Positions 1 through 7,268 of a stretch of DNA of 9,466 nucleotides are shown in pieces. The DNA is taken from positions 1 to 9,466 of the forward strand of contig JAOZLI010000092.1 in the NCBI GenBank assembly GCA_029934915.1, in the 5' to 3' direction. Position 1 is the first letter of the stretch. Each line of letters starts with the position of its first letter. Made by a program: the position numbers and the translations under genes. The stretch is from Desulfocapsa sp. Lineage in GTDB: Bacteria; Desulfobacterota; Desulfobulbia; Desulfobulbales; Desulfocapsaceae. The notes beneath the pieces were generated by a model that was not told the origin of the DNA, made no database searches, and saw only the letters and a program-made list of their open reading frames with translations.

Positions 1-668
1 AGCTGGTGCATGTATCCATTAATTCTATCAAATTCATTGTCTGCACCGGTTATTTCGTTTTCGGTCATAATCCAGGGTGCTGTAACTAGTTCGGCACGGC
101 AGTTATCCACCAGGGCAGTGGCACTGATTTTTGTGGTTTCGAGATGAAATTGCAAACCAAGCACATGATCTTTGTATAAGAATGCCTGGTTTGTGCAAGC
201 CTTGCTATGATAGAGATTGACGGAATTTTTGGGGAGGGTAAATGTGTCGCCATGCCAATGAAAAACGGTCATTTCCTTTGGCAGGACAGCCTTTAGTGAT
301 TGTGGCATGTCTGGGCCTGCAACAACTGGAAACCAGCCGATCTCTTTTTCGGGGTTGGCGCTTACCTTTGCCCCGAGTACATCGGCCAACAGTTGTGCAC
401 CAAGGCAGATACCAAGGGTCGGTATGTTATGATCAACAATCTGCTTCAGGAAGTTCTTTTCCTGCACAAGCCATGGATAGTCATCATGGTCATAAATCCC
501 CATGGGGCCGCCCATTACAATAAGGGCGGAAAAGGAATCAGCAGCTGGTAAAACATCATCTGCCCAGAGGCGGGTACAGGAGAGTTGGTGGCCCTGCTGC
601 GTCAGCCATTCGTCCATGGAGCCAAGGCCTTCAAAGGGGACATGCTGTAACCAGTGTATGTTGGCCAT
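1..668 (-). CDS. Class I glutamine amidotransferase-like protein (GMP synthase glutaminase type), 3' end outside window
   Basis: The minus strand is open from an ATG at 668 to the window edge (222 codons), so the C-terminus is missing. The class I GATase triad is visible: the nucleophile elbow LGICLGAQLLA with Cys88, and GLQFHLE with His175 and Glu177. VMGGPMGIYD at 51-60 is the oxyanion-loop region, and FHWHGDTF at 136-143 is also typical of this family. There is no synthetase domain in the visible part, so this is a stand-alone amidotransferase or hydrolase of the GuaA-like group, whose substrates are mostly unknown. The start lies 5 bases after the aapP stop with no clear Shine-Dalgarno, so translation probably depends on aapP and the gene is the distal member of the aap operon. 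A role in hydrolysing glutamine or a gamma-glutamyl compound imported by the transporter is inference. Family length is commonly about 230-245 residues, so little is probably missing. Confidence 0.9.
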   Translation of the reverse strand, partial: MANIHWLQHVPFEGLGSMDEWLTQQGHQLSCTRLWADDVLPAADSFSALIVMGGPMGIYDHDDYPWLVQEKNFLKQIVDHNIPTLGICLGAQLLADVLGAKVSANPEKEIGWFPVVAGPDMPQSLKAVLPKEMTVFHWHGDTFTLPKNSVNLYHSKACTNQAFLYKDHVLGLQFHLETTKISATALVDNCRAELVTAPWIMTENEITGADNEFDRINGYMHQ

Positions 669-673
669 GACTA

Positions 674-1441
674 CTACAGGATCTGGCTAAGGAAAAGCTT
701 GGTACGATCAGACTGTGGATTATCAAAGAATTCGTTTGGTTCGTTTTCTTCTATGATTTCACCAGCATCCATAAATAGTACCCGGTTCGCGACAGTCTTG
801 GCAAAACCCATTTCGTGGGTAACGCAAAGCATGGTCATGCCTTCATGGGCAAGATCCACCATAACATCCAGAACCTCTTTGATCATTTCAGGATCAAGGG
901 CGGATGTGGGTTCATCAAAAAGCATAATGGATGGATTCATACAGAGAGATCTGGCAATGGCCACACGCTGCTGCTGCCCGCCTGAAAGCTGACCGGGAAA
1001 CTTCTTGGCCTGATCGGCAATCTGTACCCGTTCCAGGTATTTCATGGCAATGGCTTCTGCCTCTTTGCGTGGTTTTTTCTGCACCCAGATGGGGGCCAGG
1101 CAGCAGTTCTCCATTACCGTTAAGTGAGGAAAAAGATTGAACTGTTGAAACACCATGCCAATATCACGGCGTACACGGTCTATACGTTTCAGGTCGTCAT
1201 CCAGGGTGATTCCTGATACGATAATATCACCCTGTTGATGTTCTTCCAGGCGATTCATGCAGCGGATAAGGGTGGATTTTCCACATCCGGAAGGCCCGCA
1301 GATAATGATACGCTCGCCTTTGGTGACCTTAAGGTTGATGTTCTTCAGTACATGAAAATCACCATACCATTTATTTACATCACGCAATTCCACCATTACT
1401 TCGTCGGATGTTGTTTGCTGTGTGGCTGCTTCTGCTGTCAT
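674..1441 (-). CDS. aapP: General L-amino acid ABC transporter, ATP-binding protein AapP
   Basis: This is the cytoplasmic ATPase that drives polar amino-acid import through AapQ/AapM. All nucleotide-binding motifs are intact, numbered from the ATG at 1441 (255 residues): Walker [10 protein letters not shown] at 49-57, Q-loop Gln99 in [11 protein letters not shown], signature LSGGQ at 152-156, Walker B IMLFDEP with Asp176/Glu177, D-loop SALD, and switch His209 in VTHEMGFA. The sequence and neighbours match the PAAT family AapP/GlnQ group. A TTG at 1453 would add four residues (MVKI). I prefer the ATG because no Shine-Dalgarno stands before the TTG, though the ATG is also preceded only by a weak GGT. 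The gene sits 262 bases downstream of aapM across a repeat cluster, unlike the tight aapQ-aapM junction, and 5 bases before the amidotransferase gene. Confidence 0.95.
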   Translation of the reverse strand: MTAEAATQQTTSDEVMVELRDVNKWYGDFHVLKNINLKVTKGERIIICGPSGCGKSTLIRCMNRLEEHQQGDIIVSGITLDDDLKRIDRVRRDIGMVFQQFNLFPHLTVMENCCLAPIWVQKKPRKEAEAIAMKYLERVQIADQAKKFPGQLSGGQQQRVAIARSLCMNPSIMLFDEPTSALDPEMIKEVLDVMVDLAHEGMTMLCVTHEMGFAKTVANRVLFMDAGEIIEENEPNEFFDNPQSDRTKLFLSQIL

Positions 1442-1508
1442 AATTTTTACCAACTATAGCTTTGTTGTAACTCGTTAGTTCAGTGAATTAAGATTGATAC
1501 TTTCGTGT

Positions 1509-1586
1509 AGTAGGTTGTGGTTGAGTGTAGCGAAACCCAACATGTTCAACGATGTTGGGTTTCGCTACACTCAACCACAACCTACT
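1509..1586. repeat. Perfect 35-bp inverted repeat (REP/BIME-like) between aapM and aapP
   Basis: Arms 1509-1543 and 1552-1586 are exact reverse complements, with the 8-base loop GTTCAACG. The inner arm contains CGAAACCCAACAT / ATGTTGGGTTTCG. This resembles a GGGTTTCG-CTCAACC palindrome that I recall as a common dispersed intergenic repeat in proteobacteria and cyanobacteria. In the aap transcript it would form a very stable hairpin downstream of aapM. No U-tract follows it on the minus strand, so it does not look like an intrinsic terminator. It may protect upstream mRNA or lower aapP expression. It lies in the 262-base gap 1442-1703, which also holds the two repeats at 1631 and 1665; I see no gene or convincing promoter in that gap. 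Confidence 0.9.
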
Positions 1587-1630
1587 GCATATCAATTTAC
1601 TGCGTTAAAGTAGTTACGCTTTATTTTTAA

Positions 1631-1654
1631 TCGCCAGCAGGGGCTGGCTCCTAC
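1631..1654 (-). repeat. REP-like 24-base palindromic unit, copy 1
   Basis: Read on the minus strand this unit starts GTAGGAGC and ends GGCGA. It contains a perfect 6-bp stem (GCCAGC 1633-1638 / GCTGGC 1643-1648) with a 4-base loop. The layout of a GTAGGAGC head, a short GC-rich hairpin and a GCGA tail is that of the Pseudomonas-type REP family. A second copy, 20 of 24 positions identical, is at 4093-4116 on the other strand in the same operon. Confidence 0.7.
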
Positions 1655-1664
1655 ACTTCTGCGG

Positions 1665-1694
1665 TTCGAAATTCCTTGTTCGACATTCGATATT
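1665..1694 (-). repeat. TCGAATGTCGAA-type repeat, partial copy after aapM
   Basis: Positions 1671-1694 match 7418-7441 exactly over 24 bases. The shared core, read on the minus strand, is TCGAATGTCGAACAAGGAAT. This copy has one full TCGAATGTCGAA unit and a shortened second unit (TTCGAA). It ends 9 bases from the aapM stop codon. It appears to be a solitary half of the element seen as an inverted pair at 7269-7449. Confidence 0.75.
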
Positions 1695-1703
1695 CGTCCT
1701 TCT

Positions 1704-2807
1704 TTATCGCGCATGTCCAGTATGCAGCTTCTTCTCAAGATGCTGAGAATAGCGTGACATGGAGAAACAGGAAACCCAATATACACTTGCCACAAAGACA
1801 TACCCTTCCACTGAATAGCCAAGCCATTCAGGATCGGCAAAAGCCGCTTGTACAACAGCTAGAAGATCAAAGAGGCCGATGATAAGCACCAGAGTTGTAT
1901 CCTTGAAAAGTGCTATAAATGTATTAACAATTCCGGGGATTACCAGCTTCAATGCCTGCGGTAAAATGATAAATGTCATGGTCTTCCAATAGGATAAACC
2001 AAGAGCCTCCGCTGCTTCATATTGCCCTCTGGGGATGGCTTGTAAGCCACCTCGTACAACCTCTGCCATATAGGCGGATTGAAAGAAAACAATCCCGATA
2101 AGTGCCCGCAGGAGTTTGTCAAAATGCCACGTTTCCGGCATAAAAATGGGCAGCATCACCGAGGACATAAAGAGAACCGTGATAAGCGGCACTCCACGCC
2201 AGAACTCAATAAAAATCACAGATATCGATTTTGCTATGGGCATGGATGATCTTCGCCCCAGGGCGAGGATAATGCCAATGGGCAAAGCACAAAACATACC
2301 TATGGTCGCAAGGATCAGGGTCAGCATCAGGCCGCCCCACTTGTGGGTTTCCACAACTGGTAATCCAAAGGCTCCGCCATAAAAAAGGAAATAGGCAATT
2401 ATCGGATAACAAAATACCGTAAATGCTGCCACCAGTCCTTTCTTGGGCGTTTGCTCTATGAGTAACCAGGCAACCAGAACACCTACAAGTGAGAAGGAAG
2501 CCACCACGCGCCAGTATTCGGAGGCCGGGTAAAAGCCAAAAAGAAACTGATTGATACGCACGCCCACAAATACCCAGCAGGCACCGTCGCTGGTACAGGC
2601 TTCTCGGGTTGTTCCCGTCCAGTCTGCAGTGATAAATGCCCAGTTCAATGCAGGCGGTACCAGTTTGTAAATCAACAATATCCCAATAATAGTAAAAATG
2701 GCGTTTGGGATAGATGAAAATAGATTTTTTCTCAGCCAGCCAACGACACCAACAGAGCTTGCAGGTGCTGGCTGGTCTGGCGTTGGAGTTGTAATATGTA
2801 CAGTCAT
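1704..2807 (-). CDS. aapM: General L-amino acid ABC transporter permease AapM
   Basis: This inner-membrane permease of 367 residues pairs with AapQ to form the amino-acid channel. Hydrophobic segments lie near 35-58, 102-117, 124-145, 157-183, 190-220, 233-250, 285-312 and 333-350. The EAA cytoplasmic loop that contacts AapP runs from EAAEALG at 264 to about Pro291 (ILPQALKLVIP). The extracytoplasmic stretch CTSDGACWVFVGVR near 71-84 and the C-terminal LHTGHAR agree with AapM proteins as I remember them, and the length is normal, so the gene looks intact. The ATG at 2807 has a good Shine-Dalgarno GGAGAGG (complement of 2815-2821) placed 7 bases upstream inside the end of aapQ. Only 4 bases separate the two genes, indicating translational coupling. 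The TAA stop abuts a repeat cluster. Confidence 0.95.
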   Translation of the reverse strand: MTVHITTPTPDQPAPASSVGVVGWLRKNLFSSIPNAIFTIIGILLIYKLVPPALNWAFITADWTGTTREACTSDGACWVFVGVRINQFLFGFYPASEYWRVVASFSLVGVLVAWLLIEQTPKKGLVAAFTVFCYPIIAYFLFYGGAFGLPVVETHKWGGLMLTLILATIGMFCALPIGIILALGRRSSMPIAKSISVIFIEFWRGVPLITVLFMSSVMLPIFMPETWHFDKLLRALIGIVFFQSAYMAEVVRGGLQAIPRGQYEAAEALGLSYWKTMTFIILPQALKLVIPGIVNTFIALFKDTTLVLIIGLFDLLAVVQAAFADPEWLGYSVEGYVFVASVYWVSCFSMSRYSQHLEKKLHTGHAR

Positions 2808-2811
2808 TGTC

Positions 2812-3984
2812 TTACCTCTCCACCATCATAGTTTTATTGTTGTACCAGTTCATAAATGCCGAAATTGTTAGACTGATAAAGAGATACACGCCCATGGTCA
2901 TAGCGATAATTTCTATGGCCTGGCCAGTTTGGTTTAATGTCGTTCCTGCAAAGACTGCAACAAGATCAGGGTATCCGATGGCTGTGGCCAGGGATGAGTT
3001 CTTCACAAGATTCAGATACTGGGAGGTAAGTTGGGGGATGATTACCCGCAGTGCCTGTGGAATAACCACCAGTTTCAGCACCTTGCTTCTATGCAGCCCA
3101 AGAGCCGATGCTGCCTCTGTCTGCCCGCTGTTTACCGCCAGAATTCCTGATCGTACAGCTTCGGCAATAAAGGTCGCGGTGTAGATGGAAAGAGCAGTCA
3201 GCAGTGCTGTTAGTTCCGGGATAATGGTCATGCCACCCTGAAAGTTAAAGCCTCTGAGAGCAGGCATATCCCAGGTTAGAGGTGCACCCACCGCAAAAAA
3301 GACCAGTGCCGGTACTATAATTATCAGGCCAAAGGCCACACCCCAGATATTGAACTGCTGACCTGTGTCTTGCTGGCGTTTGTTTGCCCACCGATTGATT
3401 ATAAAGGTGACAATGATTGCCAGCACAAAGGCCAGAGTCACATAACCGAAACCATCACCAAAAATGGGTTGAGGAAGATACAATCCCCTGATATTTAGGA
3501 AAGCGATTTCACCGGCGGCCCAGCTCTGTTTTGGCCCGGGTAAGGTTCGAAGTACAGCAAAATACCAGAAAAATATCTGCAGCAGCAGAGGAATATTTCT
3601 GAATGTTTCGACGTAGACCGTGGCTATTTTGGCTATCAGCCAGTTGTTGGATAGGCGAGCCACGCCCATGGTGAATCCGATAATGGTGGCAAAAATAACA
3701 CCAAGTACTGAAACCAGCAGGGTGTTGACTAAACCGACCAGGAAGACACGGCCAAACGAATCTGCCTCACTGAAAGGAATCAGGGATTGGAGTATGCCAA
3801 AACCTGATTTCTGGGACAGGAAGCCAAATCCCGTGGCAATACCCCTCTTTTCCAGGTTGTGCAGGGTATTACTTCCGATAAACCAGAAGAATCCCGCAAC
3901 CATGGCCACCAGCAGAACCTGAAAAAACAGGGATCTGTACTGGGCATTGTTCCACCAACGTTGTTTTTTTGATGTATTGGACAT
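2812..3984 (-). CDS. aapQ: General L-amino acid ABC transporter permease AapQ
   Basis: This inner-membrane permease of 390 residues is the partner of AapM. The N-terminal region YRSLFFQVLLVAMVAGFFWF is the first membrane segment, followed by the conserved block GIATGFGFLSQKSGFGI (48-64) seen in AapQ/BztB-type proteins. Further hydrophobic segments lie near 82-110, 131-147, 180-197, 212-233, 255-275 and 356-380. The EAA motif runs from Glu290 (EAASALGLHRSKVLKL) to Pro317. Full length, with no sign of damage. The ATG at 3984 has no clear Shine-Dalgarno. It is separated from aapJ by 195 bases holding a terminator-like hairpin and two palindromes, so its expression relative to aapJ is probably reduced by read-through control. 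Confidence 0.95.
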   Translation of the reverse strand: MSNTSKKQRWWNNAQYRSLFFQVLLVAMVAGFFWFIGSNTLHNLEKRGIATGFGFLSQKSGFGILQSLIPFSEADSFGRVFLVGLVNTLLVSVLGVIFATIIGFTMGVARLSNNWLIAKIATVYVETFRNIPLLLQIFFWYFAVLRTLPGPKQSWAAGEIAFLNIRGLYLPQPIFGDGFGYVTLAFVLAIIVTFIINRWANKRQQDTGQQFNIWGVAFGLIIIVPALVFFAVGAPLTWDMPALRGFNFQGGMTIIPELTALLTALSIYTATFIAEAVRSGILAVNSGQTEAASALGLHRSKVLKLVVIPQALRVIIPQLTSQYLNLVKNSSLATAIGYPDLVAVFAGTTLNQTGQAIEIIAMTMGVYLFISLTISAFMNWYNNKTMMVER

Positions 3985-4035
3985 ATTGATAGGCTGAAGC
4001 TTTTTAGGCTATAGGTTTATAAGCTATTAGGGGGC

Positions 4036-4074
4036 ACTCAAAAATAAAATAAAGTTTTTAATTTATTTTTGAGT
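4036..4074. repeat. AT-rich 13-bp perfect inverted repeat upstream of aapQ
   Basis: ACTCAAAAATAAA (4036-4048) pairs exactly with TTTATTTTTGAGT (4062-4074). The pairing extends by four more A-T pairs after one mismatch. In the aap transcript it forms a second, weaker hairpin 52 bases before the aapQ start. It could be an RNA processing or stabilising structure or a small repeat. It lacks a following U-tract on the minus strand, so it is not a standard terminator. The remaining bases between it and aapQ show nothing I can name. Confidence 0.7.
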
Positions 4075-4092
4075 AAACCCTTAGGTTACGCT

Positions 4093-4116
4093 GTAGGAGC
4101 TTGCCCCTGCGAGCGA
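4093..4116 (+). repeat. REP-like 24-base palindromic unit, copy 2
   Basis: This starts GTAGGAGC and ends GAGCGA, with stem GCTTGC (4099-4104) / GCGAGC (4109-4114) around a CCCT loop. It matches copy 1 (1631-1654, opposite strand) at 20 of 24 positions. All four differences fall inside the stem, and pairing is kept (C-G becomes T-A, A-T becomes T-G). It lies directly beyond the U-tract end of the aapJ terminator. Confidence 0.7.
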
Positions 4117-4160
4117 AAAAACAAAAAAGGGATGCTTTCTTTTTCAAGAAAACATCCCTT
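4116..4160 (-). terminator. Intrinsic terminator/attenuator after aapJ
   Basis: On the minus strand AAGGGATG (complement of 4153-4160) pairs with CATCCCTT (complement of 4127-4134). After one mismatch the stem continues for six more pairs, closing on a 4-base loop. It is followed by a near-uninterrupted U-tract (complement of 4116-4126, broken by one G). It starts 19 bases after the aapJ stop. Partial termination here would make AapJ in excess over the membrane parts, a common pattern in binding-protein transporter operons. Confidence 0.85.
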
Positions 4161-4179
4161 GCTTACACTTGGCTAGTTA

Positions 4180-5202
4180 CTAGCGAAGAGGAGGCGCATA
4201 CATAATGCCGCCTTTGCTCCAGAGTGCGTTGAGCCCTCTTTCAATCTTGAGAGGAGAGTCAGCGCCCACATTGCGTTTGAAAACTTCACCGTAGTTACCA
4301 ACCTGCTTGATAACCTGGTATGACCAGTCATCTTTCAGACCAAGACCTTTACCACCAATACCTTCGAGGCCCAGAATACGACGAACAGCAGGGCTTTTGG
4401 AGTTGGCTTTCATATCGTCAGCGTTAGCAGAAGTAAGACCAAGTTCCTCAGCTTCGATCATGGCATTGAAGGTCCATTTTACGATATTTAACCATGCATC
4501 ATCACCCTGGCGAACAACTGGTCCAAGAGGTTCTTTGGAAATAACTTCCGGAAGAACGATTGCATCTTCAGGCTTGGAAAGGTGAGTACGCAGTCCGTAA
4601 AGCTGAGACTGGTCAGAGGTAAGAACATCGCAACGACCTTTGTCGAAAGCAGCGGCAGTAGCGTCATGGGTATCAAAAACAACTGCTTTGTAAGTCATTT
4701 TTTTCTCTTTGAAATAATCGGCAAGATTCATTTCAGAGGTGGTTCCAGACTGGATACAAACAGCAGCACCATCAAGCTCAAGAGCTGATTTTACACCAAG
4801 TTTTTTAGAAACCATAAAACCCTGACCGTCGTAGTAGTTTACACCGGCAAAGTTCAGACCGAGAGAACTGTCACGGGTAAGCGTCCATGTAGTTCCACGA
4901 ACGAGGAGGTCAATCTCACCGGACTGCAGAGCAGTGAAACGCTCTTTGGCGTTGAGTGGTACATATTTGATTTTGGTGGCATCACCAAGAGTTGCAGCAG
5001 CAACAGCTTTACAGCCATCAACATCAATACCGGCCCAGACACCTTTTGCATCAGCGATGGAAAACCCTGGAAGGCCCGTGGATACACCACAGTTAAGGAC
5101 ACCACGCTTTTGAACCTCTTCTTTGGTCGAGCTTTGTGCAAAACCCGCTGTAAGAACAAGTGTTACAACTGTTGCAACCAGAGCCCATGTGATCTTTCTC
5201 AT
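4180..5202 (-). CDS. aapJ: General L-amino acid ABC transporter, periplasmic binding protein AapJ
   Basis: This solute-binding protein of 340 residues delivers amino acids to AapQ/AapM. Residues 1-24 form a Sec signal peptide: basic start MRK, a hydrophobic core of about 16 residues, then a small-residue cleavage region around GFAQS. The mature part has the family-3 solute-binding fold signatures seen in AapJ: GVLNCGVSTGLPGFS near the N-terminus, GIDVDGCKAVAAA, LLVRGTTWTLTRD (ligand pocket with Arg), and GRCDVLTSDQSQLYGLR. The cysteines in these motifs probably form disulfides. The C-terminal NALWSKGGIMYAPPLR is intact. The ATG at 5202 has a strong Shine-Dalgarno AGGAGAGT (complement of 5208-5215). 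First gene of the operon, probably the most highly expressed, and followed by an intrinsic terminator. Confidence 0.96.
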   Translation of the reverse strand: MRKITWALVATVVTLVLTAGFAQSSTKEEVQKRGVLNCGVSTGLPGFSIADAKGVWAGIDVDGCKAVAAATLGDATKIKYVPLNAKERFTALQSGEIDLLVRGTTWTLTRDSSLGLNFAGVNYYDGQGFMVSKKLGVKSALELDGAAVCIQSGTTSEMNLADYFKEKKMTYKAVVFDTHDATAAAFDKGRCDVLTSDQSQLYGLRTHLSKPEDAIVLPEVISKEPLGPVVRQGDDAWLNIVKWTFNAMIEAEELGLTSANADDMKANSKSPAVRRILGLEGIGGKGLGLKDDWSYQVIKQVGNYGEVFKRNVGADSPLKIERGLNALWSKGGIMYAPPLR

Positions 5203-5242
5203 GCTTTACTCTCCTGTAAAAAGTAAAAAAGTTAAATTGATA

Positions 5243-5269
5243 ATAGGTTTCAGTAACATACAAACCTAT
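5243..5269. promoter_or_regulatory. 8-bp inverted repeat in the aapJ leader region
   Basis: ATAGGTTT (5243-5250) and AAACCTAT (5262-5269) are exact inverted copies with an 11-base spacer, so the half-site centres are 19 bases apart. That spacing suits a dimeric regulator bound over two helical turns. Equally it could be a leader hairpin, as it lies between the candidate aapJ promoter and the RBS. The regulator is unknown. Confidence 0.45.
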
Positions 5270-5298
5270 CTCTACATACTCATGTTTTTATGTGGTTT

Positions 5299-5327
5299 AT
5301 ACTATCAATCGTACTCAATCTTGTCCA
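5299..5327 (-). promoter_or_regulatory. aapJ: Candidate sigma70-type promoter for the aap operon
   Basis: On the minus strand TGGACA (complement of 5322-5327, 5/6 to TTGACA) and TAGTAT (complement of 5299-5304, 4/6 to TATAAT) are separated by 17 bases. A start near 5291 would give a leader of about 90 bases containing the inverted repeat at 5243-5269. Judged by eye only. Confidence 0.35.
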
Positions 5328-5343
5328 TGAGAATTGTTACTCG

Positions 5344-5375
5344 TACTTGATTTTCTGAATGTTACTTGATAATTT
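5344..5375 (+). promoter_or_regulatory. Candidate promoter with direct repeat just upstream of the hybrid kinase gene
   Basis: TTGATT (5347-5352) and TAATTT (5370-5375) have a 17-base spacer and could be -35/-10 boxes; GATAAT at 5368-5373 is an overlapping alternative -10. TACTTGAT occurs twice (5344-5351 and 5363-5370), 19 bases apart, overlapping these boxes. A transcript from here would start almost at the ATG at 5382. No Shine-Dalgarno is present, which fits a leaderless mRNA. The boxes are weak matches. Confidence 0.3.
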
Positions 5376-5381
5376 ATCCCT

Positions 5382-7268
5382 ATGCCTATCAATTTGCCTC
5401 ATACAGTGCTTGTGGTTGACGATAATCTTGTCAATCTGAAAATGCTTAATACCATTTTGCAGGGTGTTAATTACCATGTCCTGAGTGCCGAGAATTCTGA
5501 TGAAGCACTGGCGCATATCGAAAAACAGACACCGGATATTATTCTGCTCGATGTTATGATGCCCGGTATGAATGGATTCTCTTTGTGCCGAAAATTAAAG
5601 CAGGATGAGCAATACTCTGATATCCCACTTATCTTTATCACCTCATTGTCACAGCAGGAATCCATAATCGAAGGGTTTAATGCAGGGGGCAATGACTATA
5701 TTGTAAAGCCCTTTAATCGTCAGGAACTCCTTGCCCGGGTACGGAATCATCTGCACCTTTACGATATGCATAAAGAAAATAAGCGTTTGATTGCATTGTC
5801 CGAGGATGCCAGTCGTTCGAAAACGGAGTTCCTGGCCTCCATGAGCCATGAAATTCGTACCCCTCTTAATTCCATTATCGGCATGGCAGAGGTCTTAAAC
5901 GATACCGAGTTGACTGCAGAGCAGCGTGGTTTTGTGCGGATTTTTCGTTCGGCTGGAGAAAGTCTGCTGGCAATCATCAATGATATTCTCGATCTTTCAA
6001 AAATTGAGGCGGGGCAGACGGAAACGGAAAATATTGATTTTCACCTTCCCTCATTGCTTCAGTCGGTGGCATCCATAATGTCTGTACGGGCAAGTGAACA
6101 GAATGTTGCCATATCCATTGCCATTCATCCTGATGTGCCATCAGCTCTCAGGGGGGATCCCACCCGTTTGCGGCAAATTATGATCAACCTTGTTGGAAAC
6201 GGTCTGAAATTTACAGAAAATGGCAGCGTTGATATCGCTGTTAGAAAAGAATCCGAGACAGAGCTCTATTTTTCTGTAAAGGATAACGGCATTGGTATTC
6301 CCAAAGAAAAACAGCAGCTCATTTTTGAGAGTTTTACCCAGGCCGATTCCCTTACCACCAGGAAGTACGGTGGAACCGGGTTGGGGCTCACTATCTGTAA
6401 AAAATTGACCGGTATCCTCGGCGGAAGTATTGGGCTCGATAGTACTCCCGGAAAGGGATCCACTTTTTATTTTACCTGCAAGTTGCACCCGGCATTAACT
6501 GACCCTTCACCCGTGACCGTTGAAAATAAAACCCCGGTAACTTGTGAGATGTTACCGGCTGCCAGCGTTTTGCTGGTGGATGACAATGAAGATAATCGTA
6601 ATCTGCTATTTCTTTACCTGCGTAATACTCCCTTTAGCATTCAGACCGCTGAAAATGGTCAGGATGCGGTGGCGTTATTTAAGAAAGCATCATTTGATAT
6701 CGTGTTTATGGATCTTGAAATGCCTGTGATGGATGGCTATGAAGCAACGAAACAGCTGCGAAAATGGGAAAAAGAACAGGGGTGTGAAGAGACTCCCATT
6801 GTCGCGCTCACGGCGCATGCCTTTGTGCGTTTTAAAAAGAAATGTATGGCGGCAGGATGTTCGGATTATCTGACTAAACCGGTTCTTCGGGATACACTGA
6901 TTCAATGTATTTCCAAACATGCACAGCAGGGGAAAGTGTCTGCTGCCCAAAAAAGTGTTCCACGGGTGAGTATTGACAGGAACATCAAAAAACTGATTCC
7001 GACTTTTTTAAAAAACAAGAGAGCTGATGGGGTACAGTTGTTTCGCAGCCTTGAAGCGCAGGATTATGCACGATTGAAGAAGGATGCACATACCATTAAA
7101 GGGACTTCATGGATGTTTGGATTTCAGGAACTTGGTGATCTTTGTCTTGGGCTTGAAAAGGCTGCGGAGGCAAAAGATCAGGAGTCGGCTGGGGTGAGTG
7201 TTGAATCAATTGTAGGCTATCTGGATGATGTTGAGATCATTTATGTTGATCGGAATGGCGAGAAGTGA
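5382..7268 (+). CDS. Soluble hybrid histidine kinase: REC-HisKA-HATPase_c-REC-HPt phosphorelay protein
   Basis: The product has 628 residues and no membrane segment or separate sensor domain. Domains in order: receiver 1 at about 8-122 (acidic Asp13/14, phospho-acceptor Asp57, Thr87, Lys109); HisKA with His156 in SHEIRTPLN; HATPase_c with N-box at about 265-277 (Asn273), DNGIGIP 301-307, IFESFTQ and GGTGLGL 330-336; receiver 2 at about 395-510 (Asp400/401, Asp444, Thr477, Lys499); HPt with His570 in AHTIKGTS. Every phosphotransfer residue is present, so a full relay can occur within one protein. The input is probably a signal to receiver 1 from another kinase, or a partner protein. The output could be the single-domain receiver at 7516. 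The start is fixed by an in-frame stop at 5370 and by receiver 1 beginning almost at once. No Shine-Dalgarno is visible. Confidence 0.95.
   Translation: MPINLPHTVLVVDDNLVNLKMLNTILQGVNYHVLSAENSDEALAHIEKQTPDIILLDVMMPGMNGFSLCRKLKQDEQYSDIPLIFITSLSQQESIIEGFNAGGNDYIVKPFNRQELLARVRNHLHLYDMHKENKRLIALSEDASRSKTEFLASMSHEIRTPLNSIIGMAEVLNDTELTAEQRGFVRIFRSAGESLLAIINDILDLSKIEAGQTETENIDFHLPSLLQSVASIMSVRASEQNVAISIAIHPDVPSALRGDPTRLRQIMINLVGNGLKFTENGSVDIAVRKESETELYFSVKDNGIGIPKEKQQLIFESFTQADSLTTRKYGGTGLGLTICKKLTGILGGSIGLDSTPGKGSTFYFTCKLHPALTDPSPVTVENKTPVTCEMLPAASVLLVDDNEDNRNLLFLYLRNTPFSIQTAENGQDAVALFKKASFDIVFMDLEMPVMDGYEATKQLRKWEKEQGCEETPIVALTAHAFVRFKKKCMAAGCSDYLTKPVLRDTLIQCISKHAQQGKVSAAQKSVPRVSIDRNIKKLIPTFLKNKRADGVQLFRSLEAQDYARLKKDAHTIKGTSWMFGFQELGDLCLGLEKAAEAKDQESAGVSVESIVGYLDDVEIIYVDRNGEK

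Noticed and set aside
242..690. Several plus-strand open frames opposite the amidotransferase gene
   Set aside because: They overlap a minus-strand frame with a full set of class I GATase motifs, and their translations show no family features.
1442..1453. Upstream TTG start at 1453 for AapP adding MVKI
   Set aside because: No Shine-Dalgarno precedes it, and the ATG at 1441 gives the usual family N-terminus.
1442..1520. Separate promoter for aapP, e.g. TATAGT just upstream of the start
   Set aside because: No -35 box lies at an acceptable distance, and the start would fall on the start codon; too weak to annotate.
1509..1586. Intrinsic terminator of aapM
   Set aside because: The stem is strong, but no U-rich tract follows on the minus strand and the operon continues into aapP.
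1704..1800. Possible frameshift or truncation at the aapM C-terminus next to repeats
   Set aside because: The reading frame runs through to the expected LHTGHxR-like ending at normal family length.
5203..5381. Riboswitch or sigma-54 promoter controlling aapJ
   Set aside because: No recognisable riboswitch core and no GG-N10-GC type -24/-12 element was found.
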